Shown here in pieces: positions 36,822 through 45,668 of a DNA stretch of 55,518 bases. Position numbers and translations under genes: made by a program. The stretch is taken from positions 1 to 55,518 of the forward strand of contig JASJDT010000016.1 in assembly GCA_030065655.1 (NCBI GenBank), written 5' to 3'. The DNA is from Desulfocapsaceae bacterium (lineage in GTDB: Bacteria; Desulfobacterota; Desulfobulbia; Desulfobulbales; Desulfocapsaceae). Position 1 is the first letter of the stretch; each line of letters starts with the position of its first letter. Below the pieces are notes generated by a model. The model worked only from the letters and a program-made list of their open reading frames with translations, was not told the origin of the DNA and did not search any database.

Positions 36822-38426
36822 ATGTCCGAGGAGTACGGAGGCGGGTCAATGGCAGCGAATACCCAGGGTATGGAGCTGCTTGCCTTGCATAGAATAACAG
36901 AGTTGATCGGCAGTGCCGTTGATCTGGAGGTGACCCTGGAGAGAATCCTTGAAGTGCTCAATGATACCCTGAAAATGGACCGGGCTACTCTGCTGCTCTA
37001 CGATCAGAAAACCGGGAGCCTTGTTATCAAAGCCTCCTGTGGGTTATCGGAAGCAGAAGAGATGCGGGGAGTGTATAAGCCCAACGAGGGGGTTATCGGC
37101 CAGATTTTCCGGACCCGTTCCCCTTTTATTGTGCCCGATATTCAAAGTGAACCCCTGTTTTTGAACAGGACCGGAGCCAGGTCGGGCGTCTCACGTGACA
37201 AGGTCTCCTTCCTTGGGGTGCCGGTAATGGTGAAAGGGAGCCCGGAGGGAGTCTTGACGGTGGATCGGCTTTTTGGAGATGAGGTCTCCTTTGATGAAGA
37301 TATTCGCTTTCTTACCGTCCTCGCCACACTCATTGCCCAGTTTCTTACCCTGCATTATGAAATTGAAAAAAAAGAAGCCCGACTTGTCAAAGAAAACGAA
37401 TCACTCAAGGCCAGAATACATCAGATTCACGATGGACATTTTATTATCGGTCACTCGAAGCCCATGCAGCAGGTTTTCAGCGTCATAGACAAAATATCCA
37501 AAAGTAATGCCACGGTCCTGCTTCTGGGCGAATCGGGTACAGGCAAAGAGCTTGTAGCCAGGGCCATTCATGAGAGCAGTGACCGAAAAAACAATGCCTT
37601 TGTGAAAATAAACTGTGCGGCACTACCCGAGACGCTTCTGGAAAGTGAATTGTTTGGCCACGAAAAGGGGGCATTTACCGGAGCGCATGCCGCCAAGCCA
37701 GGCCGATTTGAAATTGCCGATGGCGGATCGATCTTTCTCGATGAAATAGGTGAGATGCCCCTAGCGCTTCAGGCGAAGATGCTTCGCGTCCTGCAGGAAA
37801 AGCAATTTGAGCGTATCGGTGGGACTCATACCTATTCGGTGGATGTGCGCATCGTTGCCGCTACCAACGTAAGTCTTGAGGATGCGGTGAGTCAGGGGCA
37901 ATTTCGAGCCGACCTCTACTATCGCCTCAACGTAGTGCCCATTGTTTTGCCCCCTCTGCGCGACAGGCAGGATGATATTCCCCTGCTCTTTAATCATTTC
38001 CTGGTGAAAAGTAACCAGCGCAACGGCAAAGAGGTCAAGATGACCTCTGAACTTCTTGACTTTCTCATTAACTATACCTGGCCGGGTAATGTCCGTGAGA
38101 TGCAGAATTTGGTGGAACGCATGGTCATTTTAGCTGAAGGTGACCGGATCACCCTGGCTGACCTGCCGCCGAATATCTCCAACCCGGCAGTAGAAGAACC
38201 AGCCCCGGTTGACCGGACAAGTCCGACAAACGGGGAAAGTCCTCAACCTAAAAGCGTGACAAGTGGTCGATCGCTCTCAGATATTGAAAGGGAAGAGGTT
38301 AAAGCAGCCCTGATTCGTAATGGCTGGGTGCAGGTCCGTGCTGCCCGAGAGTTGGGGTTGACGCAGCGTCAGATGGGGTACCGTATCAAAAAGTATGGAC
38401 TCAATCGCTACGATTCCTTCCGTTGA
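36822..38426 (+). CDS. nifA: Nif-specific sigma-54 activator NifA
   Basis: A 534-residue enhancer-binding protein that activates nif promoters. N-terminal GAF domain (about 10-165), linker coiled coil, AAA+ domain (about 200-435; Walker A GESGTGKE, loop GAFTGA, Walker B IFLDEIGE) and a C-terminal Fis-type HTH ([21 protein letters not shown]). The region joining AAA+ and HTH has no cysteines, unlike the oxygen-sensing NifA of rhizobia. No nifL adjoins. GGAGG at 36807-36811 is 10 nt before ATG 36822. Divergent from nifH. Confidence 0.93.
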   Translation: MSEEYGGGSMAANTQGMELLALHRITELIGSAVDLEVTLERILEVLNDTLKMDRATLLLYDQKTGSLVIKASCGLSEAEEMRGVYKPNEGVIGQIFRTRSPFIVPDIQSEPLFLNRTGARSGVSRDKVSFLGVPVMVKGSPEGVLTVDRLFGDEVSFDEDIRFLTVLATLIAQFLTLHYEIEKKEARLVKENESLKARIHQIHDGHFIIGHSKPMQQVFSVIDKISKSNATVLLLGESGTGKELVARAIHESSDRKNNAFVKINCAALPETLLESELFGHEKGAFTGAHAAKPGRFEIADGGSIFLDEIGEMPLALQAKMLRVLQEKQFERIGGTHTYSVDVRIVAATNVSLEDAVSQGQFRADLYYRLNVVPIVLPPLRDRQDDIPLLFNHFLVKSNQRNGKEVKMTSELLDFLINYTWPGNVREMQNLVERMVILAEGDRITLADLPPNISNPAVEEPAPVDRTSPTNGESPQPKSVTSGRSLSDIEREEVKAALIRNGWVQVRAARELGLTQRQMGYRIKKYGLNRYDSFR

Positions 38427-38432
38427 TTTCTC

Positions 38433-38555
38433 TTAGCCCGGATTTCTCCTGAACATTGAGTTGAATTTCAAAAAATGTATTGAGGTTCCGACGCCTTAGC
38501 TTCAGATTTTCTGTCTCATAAAATCAACAGAATTTTCATGAGAAATCCGAGTTAG
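38433..38555. mobile_element. MITE-like short element with terminal inverted repeats
   Basis: TTAGCCCGGATTTCTC at 38433-38448 faces GAGAAATCCGAGTTAG ending at 38555; the arms match at 14 or so of 16 positions around 90 bp of non-coding DNA. Such ends resemble those of small non-autonomous insertion sequences. No clear target duplication was found. It lies just past nifA and could instead act as a long-loop hairpin. Confidence 0.35.
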
Positions 38556-38599
38556 ATTTCCTCCCCTGTATTTTGCTGAAGTCTGCTCTGCTACCAGTC

Positions 38600-38614
38600 C
38601 CTTTTTGTAGGTTT
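38600..38614 (+). promoter_or_regulatory. 15-nt element shared with the nifA upstream region
   Basis: Second exact copy of CCTTTTTGTAGGTTT, about 200 bp before the amtB -24/-12 element. A 14-bp palindrome TTACAT-AA-ATGTAA (38667-38680) lies downstream of it. The remaining 38615-38790 stretch is very AT-rich. Confidence 0.45.
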
Positions 38615-38796
38615 AAGTTGATTAGACGTTCTTTACACAGTAAAAGCAAAACAAAAAATAAAATCATTACATAAATGTAAAATAATAAAATTGCACACAA
38701 CATTTTTGTAATTTTTAAACACAAACCAAAAAAAAAATATGTTCAAGCTGTATCTTAAAACATTGTAAATATTAAATAATGTAAAAATTTAAGCAT

Positions 38797-38813
38797 TTGG
38801 CATACCACTTGTA
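38797..38813 (+). promoter_or_regulatory. Sigma-54 promoter of amtB-glnK
   Basis: TTGGCATACCACTTGTA matches the -24/-12 consensus with one deviation (TTGTA for TTGCA). Predicted start near 38824, 70 nt before the amtB start codon. Confidence 0.75.
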
Positions 38814-38893
38814 TTGTCAGCACCAGTCAGCGTTATGCACTGAAGGTCTGCTTGATGAGGGCAGATAAATTTTAATCTCAGGAGGAACATGTT

Positions 38894-40234
38894 GTGAAAT
38901 CACGAATGAAAATTAAACCTAAAACCTATTGGAGCGGGGCCGCCTTTTTTGCGGTTCTGGCAGCCGGTTTCCCGGCTCTGGCTGAAGATGCAAGTGTTGG
39001 TGATACTGTTATTCATCTTGCCTATTCCATCGACACCTTTTATTTTCTCATGTCAGGAGCCCTGGTAATGTGGATGGCAGCCGGTTTTGCCATGCTCGAG
39101 GCCGGTCTGGTGCGTGGGAAAAATACTGTCGAAATACTCACCAAGAACGTGGCGCTCTATTCCATCGCCTGTATTATGTATATGGTAGTCGGTTACAATC
39201 TCATGTATGGAGGCGGAAACGGCGTCATTCCCACTCTGAGTTTCTTTCTCGGCCCTGATAACAGTGTCGCAGATGTTCTTGCCAGTGGTGGAGATACCTA
39301 TTATTCAGGTATGTCGGACTTCTTCTTTCAGGTTGTGTTTGTAGCCACAGCCATGTCCATTGTTTCAGGTGCCGTTGCTGAGCGGATGAAGCTTTGGGCG
39401 TTTTTGATCTTTGCTATCATTATGACCGGTTTTATCTATCCCGTGCAGGGATATTGGAAATGGGGCGGTGGTTTCCTCGACGGCCTTGGTTTCCTCGATT
39501 TCGCAGGATCTGGTGTTGTGCATCTCTGCGGCGCAACAGCAGCAGTCGCTGGTGTCTTGTTGCTTGGACCACGTGCCGGTAAATATGTCAAAGGCAGAAT
39601 CAACGCTATTCCTGGTGCCAATCTGCCCCTGGCGACCCTGGGAACCTTTATTCTCTGGTTGGGATGGTTCGGTTTCAACGGTGGTTCCGAGCTGAAGATC
39701 AGTAATATCGAAGAAGCAAACGCCGTTTCCATGATCTTTGTTAATACCAACACTGCTGCTGCCGGTGGACTGGTCGCTGCTCTGCTGTTCTCCCGTGCCT
39801 GGTTCGGCAAAGCTGATCTTACCATGGCCCTCAACGGTGCACTTGCCGGCCTGGTTGCCATTACCGCTGAGCCGCTCACTCCGAGCCCGCTCCTGGCAAC
39901 GGTTGTTGGTGCCATTGGTGGTCTGATCGTCGTTGCCTCCATCGTCTTTATCGACAAGGCAAAAATCGATGATCCGGTTGGTGCCATTTCCGTGCATGGC
40001 GTTGTTGGTATTTGGGGACTGATTGCTGTAGCATTCACGAATCCTGATGGATCTATCGTTGCCCAGCTCATCGGTATCGCGGTGATCTTTGCCTGGGTAT
40101 TCGGTACAAGTTTTGTCGCCTGGCTGATTATCAAAGCCGTTATGGGCATCAGAGTATCTGAAGAGGAAGAGCTTGAGGGTTGCGACATATCTGAGTGCGG
40201 CCTTGATGCCTACCCCGAGTTCACCAAAGACTGA
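38894..40234 (+). CDS. amtB: Ammonium transporter
   Basis: A 446-residue Amt/Rh-family inner-membrane channel with a cleavable signal (FFAVLAAGFPALA) and eleven predicted membrane helices. The twin pore histidines lie in SGVVHLCGATAA and SVHGVVGIWG; the start of the first helix DTFYFLMSGALVMWMAAGFAM is typical. The start is GTG 38894 with GGAGG 8 nt upstream. Co-transcribed with glnK (12-bp gap) from a sigma-54 promoter, so induced by nitrogen limitation; GlnK blocks the channel when nitrogen returns. Confidence 0.96.
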   Translation: MKSRMKIKPKTYWSGAAFFAVLAAGFPALAEDASVGDTVIHLAYSIDTFYFLMSGALVMWMAAGFAMLEAGLVRGKNTVEILTKNVALYSIACIMYMVVGYNLMYGGGNGVIPTLSFFLGPDNSVADVLASGGDTYYSGMSDFFFQVVFVATAMSIVSGAVAERMKLWAFLIFAIIMTGFIYPVQGYWKWGGGFLDGLGFLDFAGSGVVHLCGATAAVAGVLLLGPRAGKYVKGRINAIPGANLPLATLGTFILWLGWFGFNGGSELKISNIEEANAVSMIFVNTNTAAAGGLVAALLFSRAWFGKADLTMALNGALAGLVAITAEPLTPSPLLATVVGAIGGLIVVASIVFIDKAKIDDPVGAISVHGVVGIWGLIAVAFTNPDGSIVAQLIGIAVIFAWVFGTSFVAWLIIKAVMGIRVSEEEELEGCDISECGLDAYPEFTKD

Positions 40235-40237
40235 TAG

Positions 40238-40585
<348 letters not shown>

Positions 40586-40616
40586 ACAGTTTTCATTAAA
40601 TTAACCAGCGTACCAC

Positions 40617-40650
40617 GTGCCACCCGAAATTGAATCGCTTCGGGTGGCAC
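40617..40650 (+). repeat. Stem-loop after glnK
   Basis: GTGCCACCCGAA (40617-40628) pairs perfectly with TTCGGGTGGCAC (40639-40650). No T-run follows; it precedes the true terminator by 29 bp and may protect the 3' end. Confidence 0.6.
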
Positions 40651-40678
40651 ATCTGCCATAAAGAAAACTCCTTTTGTA

Positions 40679-40719
40679 CGAAAAACGCCCCTCTCCGGTT
40701 CCGGGAGGGGCGTTTTTCG
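40679..40719 (+). terminator. Rho-independent terminator of amtB-glnK
   Basis: A 15-bp perfect stem, CGAAAAACGCCCCTC with GAGGGGCGTTTTTCG, 11-nt loop, with its own T-run in the 3' arm and TTTCCC following. Confidence 0.9.
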
Positions 40720-40800
40720 TTTCCCTCCATACCCCAGCAGAGATGAATATTTGACTACATCAGGATAGAAACGGTCTCTATCTGAGTCGAGTTGTTGATT

Positions 40801-40816
40801 ATGATATTGATATCAT
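40801..40816. promoter_or_regulatory. Palindrome upstream of the nifS-like gene
   Basis: ATGATAT-TG-ATATCAT is a perfect 7-bp inverted repeat, 122 bp before the cysteine desulfurase start. No sigma-54 element was found in this gap, so this gene may be controlled differently from its nif neighbours. Confidence 0.35.
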
Positions 40817-40937
40817 TAGAAGTTATTTCAAGAATAGACGATTGCATGACGGGCAGAGATACCAAATACCATTGGGCTCCCCTGGAAATCATGGTATCCT
40901 GATTTGGAGAAAGTACAATAGAGAGGACACAGACATT

Positions 40938-42095
40938 ATGCACAAACCTGTTTATCTGGATTATAACGGTACCACTCCGCATGCTCCTGAAGTTATTCAA
41001 GCCATGCTTCCCTTCCTGGAATCAGAGTTTGGCAATCCCTCAAGCAGCCACTGGTACGGGGAAGCTCCTAAAAAAGCGGTGCAGGCTACCCGTCACCAGG
41101 ATTCTGGTTTGCTGGGATGTTCCGCCTCCGAGATACTCTTTACCAGCGGTGGTACCGAGTCAAATAACCATGCCATCAAAAGCATTGCCGGAGCCCGCTA
41201 CGGCAGCGGCAATCACCTTATTACCTCGAGCATTGAACACCCGGCCATCATTGAGGTGTGTCGTTTTATGGAAGGCCACGGATTTGAAGTTACCTATCTG
41301 CCAGTTGATAATTTCGGTCTGGTCAATCCTGCTGACGTGGCTGCTGCGATCAGACCCGAAACGATCATGATATCGGTCATGCATGCCAACAACGAAGTGG
41401 GCACTATTCAACCCATTGCAGAAATCGCGGCTCTGGCCAGGCGCCACGGAATATTGATGCATAGCGATGCAGCTCAAACCGCAGGCAAGATTCCCACCCA
41501 GGTGGACGATCTTAAAGTGGATCTGCTTACCTTGGCCGGCCATAAACTTTATGCTCCCAAAGGTGTTGGGGCTCTGTTTATCCGTGATGATGTCGATAAT
41601 CAAATTTTCTGTCATGGAGCCGGCCAGGAGAGCGGTCGGCGGGCAGGAACTGAGAATGTTCTGGAAATAGTGGGGCTGGGTAAGGCCTGTGAACTTGCTG
41701 CAGAAGGTATCGATCATCATGGTGAACATATGCAGGAGATGCGCGACCGCCTGGAGGAGGGCTTGGCTGCAAATCTTGATGATCTCTACTTTAACGGCCA
41801 CCGGCAGCTCCGCCTGCCCAATACCTCCAGCATTTCCTTTCTGGGTCTGGACGCAGACCGTCTGCTTGAGGAAATTGGCGCAAAGATCGCCGCCTCGGCT
41901 GGTGCTGCCTGTCATGCCGATCAGGTAGAAATCTCCCATGTGCTGAAGGCTATGGAGGTTCCGGAGCAATGGGCCAGGGGTACTCTGCGATTTTCCACGG
42001 GCAGGTACACCACAGCTGAGGAGATTGACCTCGCCCTTGAGGTGATTATTGAATCGGTAAAACGGCTGCGGAGTAAGGGTGATGCTGCCGCTTAA
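40938..42095 (+). CDS. nifS: Cysteine desulfurase, NifS/IscS type
   Basis: A 385-residue PLP enzyme releasing sulfur from cysteine for Fe-S cluster assembly. PLP Lys203 sits in LAGHKLYAPKG; the catalytic loop Cys325 in SAGAACHADQV; SGGTESNNHAI and MHANNEVGTIQP are family signatures. ATG 40938 is chosen because GAGAGG lies upstream and family members begin here; a longer frame from 40842 has none. A nifS role is inferred from the position among amtB-glnK, nifV and the nif operon; iscS or sufS-type housekeeping function cannot be excluded. Confidence 0.88.
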   Translation: MHKPVYLDYNGTTPHAPEVIQAMLPFLESEFGNPSSSHWYGEAPKKAVQATRHQDSGLLGCSASEILFTSGGTESNNHAIKSIAGARYGSGNHLITSSIEHPAIIEVCRFMEGHGFEVTYLPVDNFGLVNPADVAAAIRPETIMISVMHANNEVGTIQPIAEIAALARRHGILMHSDAAQTAGKIPTQVDDLKVDLLTLAGHKLYAPKGVGALFIRDDVDNQIFCHGAGQESGRRAGTENVLEIVGLGKACELAAEGIDHHGEHMQEMRDRLEEGLAANLDDLYFNGHRQLRLPNTSSISFLGLDADRLLEEIGAKIAASAGAACHADQVEISHVLKAMEVPEQWARGTLRFSTGRYTTAEEIDLALEVIIESVKRLRSKGDAAA

Positions 42096-43161
42096 CGTAC
42101 CATTTCTGCCGGAAGAATCGTATATCCACTCTCTGCGAGAGTTGGAATCGCAGATTAATAGTGTACACTTCAGTCTTTATTCTTCCAGCTTGAGTGATGC
42201 CAGGGTGCAATTAGAGCAGATCTCTCTTGATTCATTAATCGAACAACTGCTCAAGCTTCCCCGTCCGAAAAAATATCTGTTAGCCAATGGCCTGATCCAG
42301 ACAAAAGAGACCTATACCGCCAATGAGAGGCTCCAACAGTTGATCGGTCAATTGGAGAGGCTGATTGATGCGGATGTGCTGGATGGTCTGATTTTTGGAG
42401 ACAGTTATCTGCTCACCGTCCTGGGCGATATTTCACCAACCTTGGCTGGCAAGATAGAGGCGGTACCCAGCATCAACTTTACCATCGACAATCCCGGCAA
42501 ACTGAATTCTCTTATGGACCTTATCACCAGCTGTGATTTTCGATTGCCCACCAAAATTGCCCTTGACCGCAGCCTGAACAGGCAGCCTGCTGACCTGGTG
42601 GTGCTCTCAAAAGAGATCAGGCGCCGCTGGCCGGGGGTGAAAATCGAGTTGTTGGCCAACGAGGGCTGTCTCAGCCATTGTCCTTACCGGTCGACCCATG
42701 AGGCCTTCATTGCCTTAGCGAACAGCGCAGCAGGGGCAGATGGAGGAGTCGACACCTACAAGCTTAACAAGGAGCTGGCCTGTCAGCGCCATTTTCAGGA
42801 GAATCCCCAGCGCATTCTAGCCTCTCCCTTCATCCGTCCCGAAGATGTACAATGCTATGAGGAAACGGCTGATATCATCAAGCTCTGTGGACGCACTCTT
42901 GGTCCGGCTTTTCTCGAGAAGGTCGTGCATGCCTACGCTCGTGGTAAATATGAGGGAAATATGCTCGAACTGCTCGATGCCTCCCATTGGCTTTCCCAGT
43001 GCTACCATCTTGCCAATGAAGATTTTCCCGAAGAGTTTTTCACTCGGCTCTCAGCCTGTGATCTGGACTGTCATAGCTGTGATTATTGTACAACTCTCTT
43101 CCAGCGCATCGCCCAGAAGAAAAAACTGCAACTTATCGATTACCGCCGCTCCACTTGTTAA
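42082..43161 (+). CDS. Cys-rich U32-like protein next to nifS
   Basis: About 359 residues. It starts inside the last codons of the desulfurase gene (14-bp overlap), so the two are co-translated. The barrel-like sequence has PSINFTIDNPGKLN, then KIALDRSLNR, then KIELLANEGCLSHCPYRST, recalling the U32 family (UbiU/UbiV/TrhP type) whose conserved cysteines hold a [4Fe-4S] cluster. The C-terminus has SACDLDCHSCDYC, a second Cys cluster. This suggests an Fe-S protein supplied by the adjacent desulfurase. Actual reaction unknown; the U32 link is tentative. Confidence 0.7.
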   Translation: MLPLNVPFLPEESYIHSLRELESQINSVHFSLYSSSLSDARVQLEQISLDSLIEQLLKLPRPKKYLLANGLIQTKETYTANERLQQLIGQLERLIDADVLDGLIFGDSYLLTVLGDISPTLAGKIEAVPSINFTIDNPGKLNSLMDLITSCDFRLPTKIALDRSLNRQPADLVVLSKEIRRRWPGVKIELLANEGCLSHCPYRSTHEAFIALANSAAGADGGVDTYKLNKELACQRHFQENPQRILASPFIRPEDVQCYEETADIIKLCGRTLGPAFLEKVVHAYARGKYEGNMLELLDASHWLSQCYHLANEDFPEEFFTRLSACDLDCHSCDYCTTLFQRIAQKKKLQLIDYRRSTC

Positions 43162-43220
43162 GAGTAGACCGAAGAAAAACGATCATCGGTTGGAATCATT
43201 AGTTGTTAAGATGGCTGAAT

Positions 43221-44339
43221 TTAAAACGTGGATCCGCAGGCTAAAGCGCTCAGATCGTTAGAGGAACATGTTACATTCCTGAGGCTGTTGCGCAGTACCT
43301 TGACCGCCGTATCGTCGAGGTTCTCTATGGGAACGGAGCTGTGCTGCCGGAGATGGTGAAGCAGGGCTTTTCTGCCCGCCTTGGGACCAACCCGGAGGTT
43401 ACGTTTAGCTTCGACCATCTCGGGAGGATAGGGTTCATAGGTTGAAGGATTCTTGTGCAAAGCGGTGAGGTGAAGACCGGTTTCGCAGGTGAAAATTTCC
43501 CGGCCGATAAAGGGCTGATTTGGTGCTATTTCCCGACCAGTTAGTTCTGCGATGAAGCTGGCAAGCTGAGGGATTTTATTGAGATTGAAGAGCCTATTTT
43601 TTTTGATTTTTAAATAGCCGGCCAGCTCCTCCAATTTGGTGCAGCCACATCGCTCTCCCAGACCAAGGAGCGTTGCATCCGCGTAATCCGCACCGTTTTC
43701 AAGAGCTGCGACCGCATTGGCGGTTGCCATACCGAAATCATTATGACAGTGGACAGCGAGTTGGCAAGTTCCAGCTAAATTTCTGGCTACTGTTGCCACA
43801 TTTTTAACCAGGCTGGCTATTTCCGCAGGCGATGAAGTACCAATGGTGTCAGCGAGCCGAATACGCACTGCACCTTGTTGAACGGCCAGTTTGGTCATTT
43901 GCTCAAGAAAGCCTGGATCGGCCCTGGTGGCATCTTCGAAGCCTATGGCAGTCTGCATTCCCAGATCGCGGCAGAGTTTGAGGCTGCTGGTGAGGTTTTC
44001 AGCTGTCCATAATCTGTCTTTTTCCAGTTTATCTCGGATGAGCAGGTCGGAAACCGGCAGAGAGAGGGAGATGATATCGGGCTTAAGGCTGGCTGCAAAG
44101 CGGATGTCTTTGCCAAGACAACGTGACCAGAGAGAGCAGCATAGCTGGGGATGGTATCTGCGACTGTATTCCAGAAGGTGTGCAGGACAATCGATAAGAT
44201 GCGAGGCAATGCCCAGCTCGATTTCGTCTACGCCAATGGTTACAAGTCCATCAATGATCCGTTTTTTTTCCGTCAGGGAAAAACTGATTCCCGGAGTCTG
44301 TTCACCTTCCCGCAGGGTAGTGTCTATTATTTTATTCAT
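43221..44339 (-). CDS. nifV: Homocitrate synthase
   Basis: A 372-residue HMG-CoA-lyase-like enzyme condensing acetyl-CoA with 2-oxoglutarate to give homocitrate, the organic ligand of FeMo-cofactor. DTTLREGEQTPG holds the metal Asp and catalytic Arg/Glu; HCHNDFGMATAN holds the metal His pair; LGERCGCTKLEEL is NifV-like. Length matches NifV, lacking the regulatory domain of isopropylmalate synthases. Convergent with the U32-like gene; a sigma-54 promoter lies 30 bp upstream. Confidence 0.93.
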   Translation of the reverse strand: MNKIIDTTLREGEQTPGISFSLTEKKRIIDGLVTIGVDEIELGIASHLIDCPAHLLEYSRRYHPQLCCSLWSRCLGKDIRFAASLKPDIISLSLPVSDLLIRDKLEKDRLWTAENLTSSLKLCRDLGMQTAIGFEDATRADPGFLEQMTKLAVQQGAVRIRLADTIGTSSPAEIASLVKNVATVARNLAGTCQLAVHCHNDFGMATANAVAALENGADYADATLLGLGERCGCTKLEELAGYLKIKKNRLFNLNKIPQLASFIAELTGREIAPNQPFIGREIFTCETGLHLTALHKNPSTYEPYPPEMVEAKRNLRVGPKAGRKALLHHLRQHSSVPIENLDDTAVKVLRNSLRNVTCSSNDLSALACGSTF

Positions 44340-44365
44340 GGCTAACTCGTTTTTTCTCTTAAATT

Positions 44366-44382
44366 TGCAAGTTTGATGCCAT
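44366..44382 (-). promoter_or_regulatory. Sigma-54 promoter of nifV
   Basis: On the minus strand ATGGCATCAAACTTGCA keeps both core GG (-24) and GC (-12) with the right spacing. Predicted start near 44355 gives a short leader of about 15 nt. I found no TGT-N10-ACA site within 200 bp upstream. The rest of 44383-44654 holds only a short palindrome (TTCGTC-AAAAGC-GACGAA at 44491-44508). Confidence 0.75.
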
Positions 44383-44654
44383 GAGCAGAAGTAGGTGCGT
44401 GTGCTCCAGCATTACCCGGAACACTGAAGAGAATTAGGGCAGAGAAGAGAGGACCTTAAGAAATGGCGGGAGGAGATGTTGTGCTTAGATTTCGTCAAAA
44501 GCGACGAATGAGTAACAATTATACAAAAATGTAGTAAAGCTGTAGTGATTTTTATTTTTATATAATCGATGTTTGCAATATCAATTATATGGCTGTGCTT
44601 GATTTTATGAAAGCGCCTCGACCTCAAAGAAAATAGCAATTCTCCAACACACTT

Positions 44655-45035
44655 CTAAAACTTGCTGAGCATTTCTTCGGCTTCTTCATGGGATTTTACA
44701 TAGACGGGTGTATATCCCTCCATCAAGGCGGTGACATTGAGGATTTGTTTGAATACAATGCGACGCTCATCAACGATCCGAATGACTTTGCCCACCTTAT
44801 TACCAATGAGATGATCAGTGATTTTCTTAAACGTCGACAAACCGCTGAGGGCGGCCAGTGTGCACTGGGAAAGGTCCGTGATCACCGCAAATCCTGGTTG
44901 CAGGTCTGCTACGCAAAAACGAATATCGGTGTAGAGGCCGTCCAGCTCTTTTTTATTCAGTCTGCCGGAGACGGTTATATACAACCTGTTGTTCTTCAGG
45001 TCGGCGCGTGCGCTCGGACCTTTATTAGCGCCCAT
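44655..45035 (-). CDS. STAS-like domain protein
   Basis: A 126-residue single-domain protein with the alternating strand/helix pattern of STAS-like proteins (LYITVSGRLNKKELDGLY, then FAVITDLSQCTLAALSG). STAS proteins usually act as regulatory partners of kinases or transporters. No cognate serine kinase is adjacent. It follows the VOC gene by 72 bp on the same strand. Confidence 0.65.
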   Translation of the reverse strand: MGANKGPSARADLKNNRLYITVSGRLNKKELDGLYTDIRFCVADLQPGFAVITDLSQCTLAALSGLSTFKKITDHLIGNKVGKVIRIVDERRIVFKQILNVTALMEGYTPVYVKSHEEAEEMLSKF

Positions 45036-45107
45036 TCTCTCAAGTTTCCATGGTGGTGAGCAGAGATCTTGGAAAGAAAACCAGACAACCTCAGGATGGT
45101 GATTACT

Positions 45108-45527
45108 CTACCACTTTCCCTTATTCTCCATGGATGCCCAGGGCTCCTGGATGGGCAGTTTTTCACCTTCCTGGAGGAGCTCGATGGAAATCTGGTCGGG
45201 AGTGCGGATGAACGCCATATGACCGTCACGGGGGGGGCGGAGAATGGTTACCCCTTTGTCCATGAGCATCTGACAGTAGTCGTAGATGTTTTCTACGCTG
45301 AAGGCAAGATGCCCGAAATTGTCGCCAATTCTATAGTCTTCCTTCTGATCCCAGTTGTAGGTTAATTCAACTTCCGGTTCACCAGGGGCCGTGGCAAAAT
45401 AGGCCAGGGTGAAGCGGCCACTCTCATAGTCCTTTCGACGTGTTTCCACAAGACCAAGAACATCTGTGAAAAAAGCGGTAGATTGGTCGAGATCTTTTAC
45501 CCGCACCATGGCATGGAGGTATTTCAT
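45108..45527 (-). CDS. VOC-family protein, glyoxalase I-like
   Basis: A 139-residue vicinal-oxygen-chelate protein resembling lactoylglutathione lyase. Metal ligands appear as His5 (YLHAMVRV), Glu in VELTYNW, His in GHLAFSV and Glu in SIELLQE; ESGRFTLAYFATAP is close to GloA. Ribosome site AAGGAAAA precedes ATG 45527. Likely methylglyoxal detoxification, but the thiol cofactor is unknown. Confidence 0.85.
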   Translation of the reverse strand: MKYLHAMVRVKDLDQSTAFFTDVLGLVETRRKDYESGRFTLAYFATAPGEPEVELTYNWDQKEDYRIGDNFGHLAFSVENIYDYCQMLMDKGVTILRPPRDGHMAFIRTPDQISIELLQEGEKLPIQEPWASMENKGKW

Positions 45528-45609
45528 ATCTTTTCCTTTTTCTGTAATTATGCTGAGTAGGGATTATCCATAATGGTCAAAGCATAATCATTTTCCGGTG
45601 AAGGAAAAG

Positions 45610-45641
45610 AAAAAGCCGCTCTTGCTCAGCAAGAACGGCCT
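45610..45641 (-). terminator. Terminator of the chemoreceptor gene
   Basis: On the minus strand, GCCGTTCTTGCT pairs with AGCAAGAGCGGC (one G-T pair) and is followed by TTTTTC. It lies about 30 bp past the stop of the chemoreceptor gene. Confidence 0.85.
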
Positions 45642-45668
45642 TGATCAGGTATTGCTACTAGTTTCAGA

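Noticed and set aside
38433-38555. Terminator of nifA made by the long inverted repeat
   Set aside because: The loop is about 90 nt and no T-run follows; a mobile-element remnant explains the ends better.
41160-41969. 269-codon minus-strand frame opposite nifS
   Set aside because: The desulfurase motifs on the other strand are complete; the antisense product has no recognisable domain.
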